Assembly (NCBI GenBank): GCA_014238905.1
Contig: JABAAE010000002.1
Span: forward strand, 186,001 to 250,000
Reading direction: 5' to 3'
Source of the DNA: Planctomycetota bacterium
GTDB taxonomy: Bacteria; Planctomycetota; Planctomycetia; Pirellulales; Pirellulaceae
Length of the DNA stretch: 64,000 nucleotides
Shown in pieces: positions 35,483 through 44,176 of the stretch; position 1 is the stretch's first letter, and every line of letters starts with the position of its first letter. Made by a program: the position numbers and the translations under genes. A model generated the notes under the pieces. That model saw only the letters and a program-made list of their open reading frames with translations. It had not been told where the DNA came from and did not search any database.

Positions 35483-37012
35483 TCAACGGATCCATCGAAA
35501 CCAATGTTCCAAAAGCCGCTTCTTTATCCCGGTAAACCGGGACTTTTGGTAAGCATCCCCGATTTTTCGGATTGATTCAGCATAGGTAGGATAGGGATGA
35601 ATCACACCGGCAATCCGCTTCAAGCCAACCCGCTGGCTCATCGCCAAGGCTATCTCACAAATCAGATCGCCCGCATGAGGGCCCACGACCGTCGCACCCA
35701 CGATTTGATCGCTCCCTTTACGAACATGAATTCGAACAAAGCCCGAGGTTGTTCCATCAAGCACCGCCCGATCGAGCTCTCGAAACTCCTGCGTAAAAGA
35801 CTGCAATTCCACCCCATCAGACTCCGCACTAGTCGGATTCAATCCGACATGTGCCAACTCTGGTGTGGTATAAGTCGCCCATGGGATGATCATTTGATCG
35901 ACGTTTTTCTTGGGCCCCGGAAAGAGTGCATTTTGAATGACTGCTCGAGCCATAAAATCGGCCGCATGGGTAAATTGGTATTTTGAGGCGACATCGCCTG
36001 CAGCAAAAACATGTCGATTCGATGTTTGCAGCCTGCGATTGACCTGGATGCCATCAGTTTCCGAAAACTGGATCCCGGCCGACCCAAGATTTAATCCATT
36101 AACGTTGGGAACTCGCCCAACGGCAAGTAGGATTTCATCGGTTTCCCGCTCTATTTGCAATCCTTTCTGCCGGATCGTTAGCGTCTTGGTTGAATCCCTC
36201 TGTGACACCCGTTCAAGGGTCGCATTTTCAATGATCTCAACACCATCATCAAGCAAGGCTTGCTTGATGATTCTTGCCGCATCAGAATCGTCGCGTGAAA
36301 GAAGATGGTGGCCACGCTCCAGCAGGCATACCTGACTACCAAACCTGGCAAAGGCCTGAGCTAATTCTACTCCAATGGGTCCACCACCGATGACCATCAA
36401 TCGTTGAGGAATCTCGGTCAACGAAAAAACCGTTTCATTGGTTAGATAGCCAGCTGATTCCAAGCCCGGTATCGCCGGTATCCCCGCTTTCCCACCGGTC
36501 GCAATGCACGCTTTGGCAAACGTCATTTTGCGATCTCCGCATGATCCGGCGACCTCAATCGAGCGGTTTCCAATGAACTGACCTTGCCCAAAAAAAACAT
36601 CAACTCCCATTTCGGTAAATCGGCGGGCAGAGTCGTGCCGACTAATAGACGCCCTCAGAGAACGCATCCGTTGCATGACTTTTGTGAAATCTACTCCAAC
36701 ATCACCGCCGTAAGAAATGCCCAGAGACTCACCCAGCCCTATTTCGCCCAGACAACGAGCCACCCGCAACAGGGCCTTGGAAGGCACGCACCCTACGTTT
36801 AAACAGTCACCTCCCAGCAAGTCTTTTTCAATTAAAGCGGTTTTCGCACCTAACCCGGCGGAAATCGCAGCGGTGACCAGTCCAGCCGTTCCCCCACCGA
36901 TGACCACCATGTTGTACCGCCCCTTGGGTTCCGGGTTCTTCCAATCAAGCGGGTGGGTATTGGATTCCAAATCCTGATTGAATTGATCGTAGGGAACTAA
37001 CTGCGGCAACAT
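35483..37012 (-). CDS. Mercuric-reductase-like pyridine nucleotide-disulphide oxidoreductase
   Basis: A 509-aa class I flavoprotein disulphide reductase: FAD site VIGGGTAGLVTAAISAGLGA, redox-active pair GGDCLNVGCVPSKALL, NAD(P) site MVIGGGPIGVELAQAFARFG, second FAD motif VFAAGDVA, and the dimerisation domain with IHPYPTYAESIRK. The HPYPT ending (rather than HxHPT) and the absence of a metal-binding HMA domain fit the MerA-like proteins often misnamed mercuric reductase. The C-terminal pair of cysteines of true MerA is missing, since the protein ends in EHWFRWIR. The substrate is unknown. It is transcribed away from the palindrome at 37114-37140. Confidence 0.85.
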   Translation of the reverse strand: MLPQLVPYDQFNQDLESNTHPLDWKNPEPKGRYNMVVIGGGTAGLVTAAISAGLGAKTALIEKDLLGGDCLNVGCVPSKALLRVARCLGEIGLGESLGISYGGDVGVDFTKVMQRMRSLRASISRHDSARRFTEMGVDVFFGQGQFIGNRSIEVAGSCGDRKMTFAKACIATGGKAGIPAIPGLESAGYLTNETVFSLTEIPQRLMVIGGGPIGVELAQAFARFGSQVCLLERGHHLLSRDDSDAARIIKQALLDDGVEIIENATLERVSQRDSTKTLTIRQKGLQIERETDEILLAVGRVPNVNGLNLGSAGIQFSETDGIQVNRRLQTSNRHVFAAGDVASKYQFTHAADFMARAVIQNALFPGPKKNVDQMIIPWATYTTPELAHVGLNPTSAESDGVELQSFTQEFRELDRAVLDGTTSGFVRIHVRKGSDQIVGATVVGPHAGDLICEIALAMSQRVGLKRIAGVIHPYPTYAESIRKIGDAYQKSRFTGIKKRLLEHWFRWIR

Positions 37013-37113
37013 GTCCTTGATTCCTTGGTGTTTATTCCGATATCAAACCGGGTTGAAAACCTGGTCTGACCAGCAACAGCTGAACCGGTGACTTGGATGC
37101 AATCAGGGATTCA

Positions 37114-37140
37114 GTATGCTAGATTGAAAATCTAACATAC
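37114..37140. promoter_or_regulatory. 27-bp near-perfect palindrome in divergent intergenic region
   Basis: The arms GTATGCTAGATT and AATCTAACATAC surround GAA and pair at 11 of 12 positions (one C/A mismatch). The site lies between the divergent flavoprotein (start 37012) and FAD oxidoreductase (start 37169) genes, 28 bp before the latter's ATG and just before its AGGA ribosome site. It could be an operator for a dimeric regulator or a 5'-leader hairpin. There is no T-tract for a terminator. Confidence 0.7.
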
Positions 37141-37168
37141 GAAGACCTCTGACAGGACACTGTGACCG

Positions 37169-39463
37169 ATGCGGCATCAATTAATCCTCTTTTTGGCGGC
37201 CTACTGTTTAATCAATACAGGTCGTTTGACCCATGCTAACGAAAGTTTAGCTAACGAAGGATTATTAGTAGAGGCTGAGAGCTTTTCATCTTATGGTGGC
37301 TGGAAACTGGATACCCAATTCATTGAAACCATGGGCTCCCCCTACCTTCTTGCCCACGGCCTGGGAAATCCGGTGAAGAATGCAAAAACAAGTGTTAAGT
37401 TTCCCGCTGTTGGCATATTTCATATCTTCGTCCGCACCAAAGACTGGACAGCAAGATGGAATCGAGAAGAATCTCCTGGCCAATTCCAGATATCGATCAA
37501 CGGCAGGAAAGTGGAAACCCGTTTTGGGACCCAAGGCAGCCAATGGCATTGGCAAAACGGAGGAACCGTGGAAATCACGCAACGGGATTGTACAATTTCT
37601 CTGCACGACTTGACTGGTTTTGACGGCAGGTGTGATGCCATCTATTTTTCGAAAAAACTCCAATCCAGACCACCTGCAGAAACAACGATTCTATCCGATT
37701 GGCGTCGAACCCAATTGGGACTTGCGAAGAAACCCACTCTCAAGCAAGGGTACGACCTTGTCGTGGTCGGCGGTGGCTATTCCGGAATGGGTTCGGCAAT
37801 CTCCGCAGCCCGTATGGGATGCAAAGTGGCATTGATCCAAAATCGACCCGTTTTGGGCGGCAACGGTTCAAGTGAAGTCCGCGTTTGGGCCCAAGGTCAT
37901 ATTCGTCGTGGCAAGTTTCCAAGAATTGGTGAAATCGTTGACGAATTCCAGGACCACGCCAAAAAGTCACCGGGTACGTTCGAGGAATTCGGAGACTCAA
38001 AAAAGGAAAAAATTGTTCGCGCTGAAAATAACATCGATTTGTTTCTCAATCATCACGCCTATCAGGTGGACACAGAGGGTGAAAAAATCACTTCCATCTA
38101 TGCTTTCGATACCAGAACCAGTGAACACAAGGAGTTTCGTGGCCGCAATTTTGTTGACTGCACAGGCCATGGCACGATTGGGTTTTTGGCGGGGGCCAAC
38201 TGGGAGATCACTCCCCAGGGACGAATGGGAATGAGCAACATGTGGAGGTGGAAGGAAGAAGAGTCTGCAGTTGAATTCCCCAAGACACCCTGGGCACTAG
38301 ATCTGACAATGAAGGACTTTCCTTACCCTCGTGATCACCATGGCCAATGGTTTTGGGAAGGTGGTTTCGATAAGGATCCGATTCATGATGCAGAGGGAAT
38401 TCGGGACTGGAATTTCCGAGCAGTCTACGGCGCATTTAATGCGATGAAGAATCGAGACGGACGGGAAAAACACCGCAATGCCTCGCTGACCTGGATGGCG
38501 TATATAGGTGGTCCACGCGAATCTCGTCGGCTAATGGGCGATATCGTCCTAACGCAGGACGATGTTGTCACCAAACGAGATTTTGATGATGGGTGTGTCC
38601 CCAGCACATGGACTATCGATTTACACTACCCCAAAAAACAATATGCGATCAAATACCCGGACAACCCATTCATCTCAATTGCCAAACACGATTCTCGGAT
38701 TGACCGCACCTTTGGCTATCCGGTACCGTATCGCTGTTTTTACTCGCGAAATATCGACAATCTCTTTATGGCAGGGCGTTGCATTAGCGTCACACACGAA
38801 GCTCTGGGAACCACTCGCGTCATGAAAACATGTGGCATGATGGGAGAAGTCGTTGGCAAAGCTGCTTCAATATGTGCTTTGAAGGACTGCACCCCGAGGG
38901 ACGTCCATCTAAAGCACCTTGACCAGCTAAAGATGCTGCTGGAACTTCCGGGCAAAGCTCGCCGTGATAACCTGACCGCGAAACTGGTCATGCCTGCCAA
39001 ACTGGCCCTGACTAGCCCCTTTGGCCCTCCAACAGGTCTGGTTGCCAAGACGCTTCCTGGACTTGTCGTGGACGATCAGTCGGCCGATCGGTTCGGTCCC
39101 TGGACCAACGGGACCGGTTTAAAAGGGTACGTTGGTTTTGGGTATCGATATGCTTCTCCGGACAGTGGTGCCAAAATCGTCTTTGATGCCAAGGTCAAAA
39201 AAACAGCGAATTATGATGTTCGAATTTCCTATCAACCCCACGAAAACCGTGGTTCGGAAGTACCCGTTCAGGTGAGTATCAATGGCCAAAATCGGGCGTT
39301 CCAGATTGACATGAAACAAGGACCTACTCAACCACATGGTTTCCATTCGCTTGGAATTTTCAGCATCAAAGCGGAATCCGTTTGCCAAATCACCATCGGT
39401 ACAACCAAAGCCGGAGGCATCGTTCACGCGGATGCCATTCAACTTGTTGAACTGAAGAAGTGA
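37169..39463 (+). CDS. Secreted FAD-dependent oxidoreductase with flanking golvesin/CBM-like domains
   Basis: The 764-aa protein has a signal peptide, then a beta-sandwich-like N-terminal region (EAESFSSYGGWKLDT, ...FHIFVRTKDWTARW). The FAD-dependent oxidoreductase domain runs from about residue 190 (DLVVVGGGYSGMGSAISAARMG, RPVLGGNGSSEVRVWAQGH, RNFVDCTGHGTIGFLAGA, NLFMAGRCISVTHEALGTTRVM). The last 130 residues (GYVGFGYRYASPDSG...HADAIQLVEL) look like a golvesin-type carbohydrate-binding domain. This architecture is common in planctomycetes. It probably oxidises a sugar-related substrate outside the cytoplasm. A near-perfect palindrome precedes its ribosome site. Confidence 0.87.
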   Translation: MRHQLILFLAAYCLINTGRLTHANESLANEGLLVEAESFSSYGGWKLDTQFIETMGSPYLLAHGLGNPVKNAKTSVKFPAVGIFHIFVRTKDWTARWNREESPGQFQISINGRKVETRFGTQGSQWHWQNGGTVEITQRDCTISLHDLTGFDGRCDAIYFSKKLQSRPPAETTILSDWRRTQLGLAKKPTLKQGYDLVVVGGGYSGMGSAISAARMGCKVALIQNRPVLGGNGSSEVRVWAQGHIRRGKFPRIGEIVDEFQDHAKKSPGTFEEFGDSKKEKIVRAENNIDLFLNHHAYQVDTEGEKITSIYAFDTRTSEHKEFRGRNFVDCTGHGTIGFLAGANWEITPQGRMGMSNMWRWKEEESAVEFPKTPWALDLTMKDFPYPRDHHGQWFWEGGFDKDPIHDAEGIRDWNFRAVYGAFNAMKNRDGREKHRNASLTWMAYIGGPRESRRLMGDIVLTQDDVVTKRDFDDGCVPSTWTIDLHYPKKQYAIKYPDNPFISIAKHDSRIDRTFGYPVPYRCFYSRNIDNLFMAGRCISVTHEALGTTRVMKTCGMMGEVVGKAASICALKDCTPRDVHLKHLDQLKMLLELPGKARRDNLTAKLVMPAKLALTSPFGPPTGLVAKTLPGLVVDDQSADRFGPWTNGTGLKGYVGFGYRYASPDSGAKIVFDAKVKKTANYDVRISYQPHENRGSEVPVQVSINGQNRAFQIDMKQGPTQPHGFHSLGIFSIKAESVCQITIGTTKAGGIVHADAIQLVELKK

Positions 39464-39597
39464 CTCACTCACCGATCTAGACGGCCCTCTACATGGTATC
39501 CGTAAGGCCTAGAACATTCCTTCACCATTGATCAAAAGGCCAGTTTGAAAATATTTCACAGCTGATGACCTGACGGTGTCCCAATCCGATTTTTCCA

Positions 39598-41403
39598 ATG
39601 GGGTGCCAAAACCCGCGATCTAATGAAAACCAAATGCCAAAGCCGGAAAATAACAAGCGGCCAACATTACCGGTAATAGAGCAAAGCCAAAAGCCAAGAA
39701 TCTCATTGAGCAATGGTGTGGTCCATGTTTTCCGGATCGTGGTTTTCTGCATCATCCTCCTGTTGGTTCGGTTGGAACACGAGAAACATACCAATGAATT
39801 GCAACAACGAAATTCGGCGCCGTCGATAACACCTGAAGAAATCGGGACAATCGTCCCCGCGGTCAACCGACTTTCTCCATGGACCGAGATCGGCACGGCC
39901 AACATTGTTGACACCAATGGTGAATCAATAGGATCTGTCGTCCACACCGGCCAACAGTCCAGGAGTGTCATTGGATACGTGGGCTCCACAGTAATGATGG
40001 TCGTTTTCGACTCAGAACAGAAGGTTGTTGGTATAAAAATCCTCAGTAGCGAAGATACCCATGAACACGTTAAGGCGATCCGAGATGATAATAGATTCAT
40101 GCAATCGTGGAATGGACTGCAGTGGAACGAAGTGAGAGATTACGAAGGTGTTCTGGCAGTCAGCGGGGCAACCCTGACAAGCCTTGCCATCACTGAGTCG
40201 ATTCGAAGGCGGTTCGGTGGATCCAAGCCCTCACTAAAATTTCCTAACCCGGTATTACCTAGCGAACTGAGGGATTACTTCCCAGAAGCGAAACGGATTT
40301 CCAGTAGCGTCGAAACTCCCTCATTTTTTGAAGTTCACGATGCGACGGAGATTTCGGCACAAAGTCGAATCGGTTTTTTTCTTCGAACTTCTCCAGTCGC
40401 CGACCTGATCAACGGCTACCAGGGTCCATCGGACATTCTGGTGCTACTGGGGCCGAAACGGAGATTCATCGGTTTAATAATTCGCAGCAGTTTTGACAAC
40501 AGTCAACCTGAACCGTTTGTGGAATATGTACAGCAAGACGAATTTTTTACCAAAGAGCTTTTTGCAGGCATGTCACCTGAGGAGATATCTAAAATCGAAG
40601 ACGAGCAATTCGAAGGGATATCAGGAGCAACCATGACAAGCCAGGGGATCTTTCGGGCAATTCGACTTACGGCAGAAAAATCCCTCGAACCGATTGCTGC
40701 ACCTCCAACATCAGGATTCATGCTGCGACTATTGACCCTTCGCAATTTCGGTACAGTTGGAGTACTCCTCTGGGCATTACTGCTGGCCTTTTACCCCCAC
40801 CAAGCCAAAAAGAAAATCCGGATCTGGTTCCTGTGGATTCTGGTCGTCTACTTTGGCTTCCTTAATGGTGATCTTATTTCACAAACATTGCTTGTCGGCT
40901 GGACACAAAATGGTATCCCTTGGCAAAACGCGTTCGGCCTCATGATTCTGACCGCTGCCGCATTTATTATTCCCGTGTTTACCGGACGTAATGTCTACTG
41001 CCACCACATCTGCCCCTTCGGCGCCGGACAACAGATCATAAGAAGGTTCATACGCCGCCCGGTGCGAATTTCCCCACGCGTCCGCCGAGCGATTTCCTCT
41101 CTACCCGCCATTTTGATCATCGTGATATTCTCGGCAATCATGATGCATTGGTCGTTGAACCTGGCAGCAATCGAACCTTTCGACGCCTTTGCATTGAGAA
41201 TAGCTGGTTGGTCAACGATCTCGATTGCCGTGGGCGGACTTATCGCATCAATGTACGTCCCAATGGCCTATTGCCGGTTTGGTTGTCCCACCGGTGCAAT
41301 ACTTGAGAACGTTAGGTGGAAGGGCCGGACTTCTGTGATCGGCCGAAGAGATTGGGTCGCGATGGGTCTTCTCGGATTGGGTCTAATCAAGTACCTGTCG
41401 TGA
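39598..41403 (+). CDS. NosR/RnfG-like membrane protein with two FMN-binding domains
   Basis: The 601-aa protein has one N-terminal TM helix (VHVFRIVVFCIILLLVRL). Two successive FMN-binding domains follow, each with the flavinylation motif: SGATLTS (Thr192) and SGATMTS (Thr345). A multi-helix membrane part comes next, with CHHICPFG (Cys468/Cys472) and CRFGCPTG (Cys559/Cys563), the pattern of NosR/NapH-type proteins, which here lack the usual soluble ferredoxin clusters. It probably carries electrons from the membrane to extracytoplasmic flavins. The duplicated FMN domain is unusual. An ApbE flavin transferase is expected elsewhere. Starts at 39598 or 39634 both lack a ribosome site. A hairpin terminator follows immediately. 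Confidence 0.85.
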   Translation: MGCQNPRSNENQMPKPENNKRPTLPVIEQSQKPRISLSNGVVHVFRIVVFCIILLLVRLEHEKHTNELQQRNSAPSITPEEIGTIVPAVNRLSPWTEIGTANIVDTNGESIGSVVHTGQQSRSVIGYVGSTVMMVVFDSEQKVVGIKILSSEDTHEHVKAIRDDNRFMQSWNGLQWNEVRDYEGVLAVSGATLTSLAITESIRRRFGGSKPSLKFPNPVLPSELRDYFPEAKRISSSVETPSFFEVHDATEISAQSRIGFFLRTSPVADLINGYQGPSDILVLLGPKRRFIGLIIRSSFDNSQPEPFVEYVQQDEFFTKELFAGMSPEEISKIEDEQFEGISGATMTSQGIFRAIRLTAEKSLEPIAAPPTSGFMLRLLTLRNFGTVGVLLWALLLAFYPHQAKKKIRIWFLWILVVYFGFLNGDLISQTLLVGWTQNGIPWQNAFGLMILTAAAFIIPVFTGRNVYCHHICPFGAGQQIIRRFIRRPVRISPRVRRAISSLPAILIIVIFSAIMMHWSLNLAAIEPFDAFALRIAGWSTISIAVGGLIASMYVPMAYCRFGCPTGAILENVRWKGRTSVIGRRDWVAMGLLGLGLIKYLS

Positions 41404-41406
41404 ATG

Positions 41407-41435
41407 AACGACATTGCGTCTAACACAATGTCGTT
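41407..41435 (+). terminator. Intrinsic terminator between convergent genes
   Basis: A perfect 10-bp stem (AACGACATTG / CAATGTCGTT) with a 9-nt loop starts 4 nt after the stop of the FMN-binding protein gene, and its 3' side continues as TTTTC. It lies between two convergent genes and could also slow transcription of folE from the other side. Confidence 0.8.
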
Positions 41436-41448
41436 TTCAATTCGACGG

Positions 41449-42081
41449 TTATCTCCCGCTATTGATCAGTGACATGACCTCTGCTCGACTGGCTTGATCG
41501 GTTTTAAAGACGCCCCTGAGAGCGCTAGTGATCGTGGTACTTCCTCTTTTACGAATCCCTCGAATCGCCATGCAAGAGTGCTCCGCCTGAACAACCACAG
41601 CAACCCCTTTGCTTTCAATCTCATTATTGACCATGTCAGCAATTTGATTGGTCATACGTTCCTGCACCTGGGGACGACGTGCAATCTCCTCCACCACTCT
41701 TCCAAATTTACTGAGGCCCCCAACCCGGCGGGTCGGAATGTAGGCAACATGGGCATGACCGGAAAACGGCAGTAAGTGGTGTTCACACATACTGGTAAAC
41801 TCGATATCGCGTATCAAAACGATTTCACCACATTCAACCTCGAACGTTTTTTTCAAATGCCGACTGGGATCCTGATGGAGTCCCTGAAACATTTCGGCAT
41901 ACATTCTCGCAACCCGACGCGGTGTTTCCTGTAAACCATCTCGTTCAGGATCCTCACCCACCGCAGTCAAAATTACTTTGACAGCCTTTTCAATCGATTC
42001 AAAATCGATCGAGTGATAAGATCCCTTTTCCTGGTCATCACCGTCTAACAGACGGTCATCTAAGTCAGCATTTAAGTTCAT
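41449..42081 (-). CDS. folE: GTP cyclohydrolase I
   Basis: The enzyme makes 7,8-dihydroneopterin triphosphate from GTP, the first step of folate and tetrahydropterin synthesis (and of H4MPT in organisms that make it). Family signatures are [23 protein letters not shown] split over residues 45-65, [22 protein letters not shown] (zinc Cys and catalytic His), [24 protein letters not shown] and [10 protein letters not shown] (second zinc Cys). Type IA, about 210 aa. A GTG at 42138 would add 19 residues without a ribosome site. Convergent with the FMN protein gene. Confidence 0.96.
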   Translation of the reverse strand: MNLNADLDDRLLDGDDQEKGSYHSIDFESIEKAVKVILTAVGEDPERDGLQETPRRVARMYAEMFQGLHQDPSRHLKKTFEVECGEIVLIRDIEFTSMCEHHLLPFSGHAHVAYIPTRRVGGLSKFGRVVEEIARRPQVQERMTNQIADMVNNEIESKGVAVVVQAEHSCMAIRGIRKRGSTTITSALRGVFKTDQASRAEVMSLINSGR

Positions 42082-42138
42082 TTCGGATTCTACGAATTCG
42101 CTGTAAATTAATTTCCGCACTGGTTCGCCTGCCCGCAC

Positions 42139-42635
42139 CGATCATTCGCGACTTACTGCCGCACCGTTCAGATGAAGCAGGCCCGTTAAGTCACAATTGA
42201 CCCGTCGAATATTGTAATGGAAAGGCCCTCAATAAGAAATCTACTATCGTCCGGCGGTCTACCCTCGGACACAGGTTCCCCCCCTCAATTCCTTCGTTCT
42301 AACCGTTAAATTTGAGCGGGTAGGGATGCAGAGTCTTGGCCGCCGTTCGAAAGTCACTAATCTCTCATTGACAACCTTCGATTCGTCCACCAACGATGCA
42401 AGGTTTCAATTAATGGCCCAGAATGCACAATAATCCAGTCGTGCGGTTGCGATAGCCTCGTTAACTACTACCGAAAACAACGGTTTTCAGAGGCCGGCGG
42501 CTGATCAATCCCAACCTTCTCGGCGGGCACCTGACATTCCAATCGCACTCCTCTTATCCGCATCCACCGGGCAGAACTCATTGATGGCAATCGGTAGAAT
42601 GACAATCTCAAATCCTCCCTATCCAACGAGACCCA
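42139..42635. other. Divergent intergenic region upstream of folE
   Basis: About 500 bp with no supported gene. It includes a C-tract near 42280 and a small inverted repeat GAAAAC-AACG-GTTTTC near 42473-42488. No recognisable promoter pair or RNA element. Confidence 0.4.
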
Positions 42636-43346
42636 ATGAATTCCGAGATCGACACCGTAGAATTTTGCCAAAGACTGTGCGAAATAGCCGGACACCCGAC
42701 TGATCCGGAAAACCCGGATTCGCTTGTCGGGATTCTCCAAAAATTCCGTCCAGAAGGTCGAGAAGTCAAATCGATATTCGAGGGAATTCCGCAAGGGGCG
42801 GCCATTGCATCACGACTGATGCAAGTCTTCGAAGTGGCTGGAAACCCAGCTCGCTCTGACGGTATGCGCGATGCATTTTTCCTGGTGAGACACCCGAAAA
42901 AAGCCAAGGTCAGTGAAATCGTTGAATCGGCAGAAAACTTTTTCCTCGGCCTTCGGAATCTGGCCCTCGAGAACGATTTAAAAGACGTCGCCTGCCAACT
43001 TGAGCCGATTCCGGCCATTCGTGTCGTCGAAGGCCTGGCTCCCAAACACCCCAAGGCTGATAATGAAAAATCCAAGCTATTGAAGGCCATCCAGACACAG
43101 GGCCCGAGAGTCACCGATGCAAATGCCAGACGTTGCCAGTTCGCAAGCTTACTTCGAGCGGCCTTCTATTTCCTTTCCTGCGATGCTTTTTTGCGGGACT
43201 ATTTGTTATGGCCCTTTTACGAATTGGACGCCGAAACGAAAGATCCCTATGCACCCTATTTCCATCTTTGGAAGCATGGTGTGAAATATCGCATCTTTGG
43301 AGAGCAGCAGGTCGATCTTTATTTACCAAGAGTTTTCTTGGACTGA
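42636..43346 (+). CDS. Conserved hypothetical protein, cytoplasmic
   Basis: I do not recognise this 236-aa protein. It has no signal peptide or membrane helix. It is mostly helical by composition, with PTDPENPDSLVGILQKF near the start, acidic/basic mixed helices, and an aromatic C-terminal part (LRDYLLWPFYELDAETKDPYAPYFHLW) that could form a conserved core. It ends 100 bp before the likely msrA start, same strand, so co-transcription is possible. Coding status is supported by length and composition, not by homology. Confidence 0.6.
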   Translation: MNSEIDTVEFCQRLCEIAGHPTDPENPDSLVGILQKFRPEGREVKSIFEGIPQGAAIASRLMQVFEVAGNPARSDGMRDAFFLVRHPKKAKVSEIVESAENFFLGLRNLALENDLKDVACQLEPIPAIRVVEGLAPKHPKADNEKSKLLKAIQTQGPRVTDANARRCQFASLLRAAFYFLSCDAFLRDYLLWPFYELDAETKDPYAPYFHLWKHGVKYRIFGEQQVDLYLPRVFLD

Positions 43347-43446
43347 ATCAAGATCCCGCCGCTGCGAGACAGCTTGTCATTTCCGAGTGCATTATTCTTC
43401 ATTCGGCAAATCATTGACCCATCACCCGCGGTTGAATACCAAAACA

Positions 43447-44130
43447 ATGCGTTTCCGATCTATTCTTATCGCTGCTGTCCTATTTCCAATTCTGGGAATC
43501 ACCGTTTTCCTCCTTCCACAGACCCACTCTGTTGATCCAGTTGTGTTAACGCAAATCAGCAAAGAATCAGACCGCATCGTAAACGATAGCCGATCCAATC
43601 CTCTAACAATGGCCACGTTTGGCACCGGTTGTTTCTGGTGTACAGAGGCTATTTTTGCGAACTTACCCGGTGTTCAAAACGCGGTTTCGGGCTACAGCGG
43701 CGGCGAAACGATGAATCCGAGCTATCAAGAAATCTGTGGTGGGCAGACAGGACATGCCGAAGTGGTGCAAATCCAATTCGACCCGACGATCATTTCCTAT
43801 CGGGACCTCTTACGGGCATTTTGGCAATCACACGATCCAACCACCTTAAATCGTCAAGGAAATGACGTCGGCTCGCAGTACCGATCGGTCATTTTTTACC
43901 ATAGTCCTGCGCAGCAAGAGATCGCCAATTTCTTTAAAAACGAATTGAACCGCCAAAACGCTTTTGGAGCTACAGTGAAAACGGAGATCACGCCTTTTCA
44001 CAGATTTTTCAAGGCCGAATCCACCCACCAAGATTACCTCGCTAACAACCCTGGAAAAGCCTATTGCCGATTCGTTATCAGCCCCAAAATCGAGCACTTC
44101 AAAAAGGCGTTCCAGCAGAAGGTACGTTAA
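43447..44130 (+). CDS. msrA: Peptide methionine sulfoxide reductase MsrA, exported or membrane-anchored
   Basis: From ATG 43447 the protein (227 aa) has an N-terminal hydrophobic segment (SILIAAVLFPILGITVFLL), then a full MsrA domain: FGTGCFWCTEAIFANLPGV with catalytic Cys in GCFWC, SGYSGGETMNPSYQEICGGQTGHAE, and QGNDVGSQYRSVIF. MsrA reduces methionine-S-sulfoxide in proteins. The leader suggests action in the periplasm or at the membrane. The frame opens upstream at 43297, but that extension overlaps the previous gene and looks non-coding. Confidence 0.94.
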   Translation: MRFRSILIAAVLFPILGITVFLLPQTHSVDPVVLTQISKESDRIVNDSRSNPLTMATFGTGCFWCTEAIFANLPGVQNAVSGYSGGETMNPSYQEICGGQTGHAEVVQIQFDPTIISYRDLLRAFWQSHDPTTLNRQGNDVGSQYRSVIFYHSPAQQEIANFFKNELNRQNAFGATVKTEITPFHRFFKAESTHQDYLANNPGKAYCRFVISPKIEHFKKAFQQKVR

Positions 44131-44176
44131 ACCGACTCCAAGTGAGCCCGGCAGGATGGTTGGCTCAATGAAGAGA

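Noticed and set aside
35483..37012. Calling the flavoprotein a true mercuric reductase (merA)
   Set aside because: No HMA domain, no C-terminal vicinal cysteines, and no merR/merT nearby.
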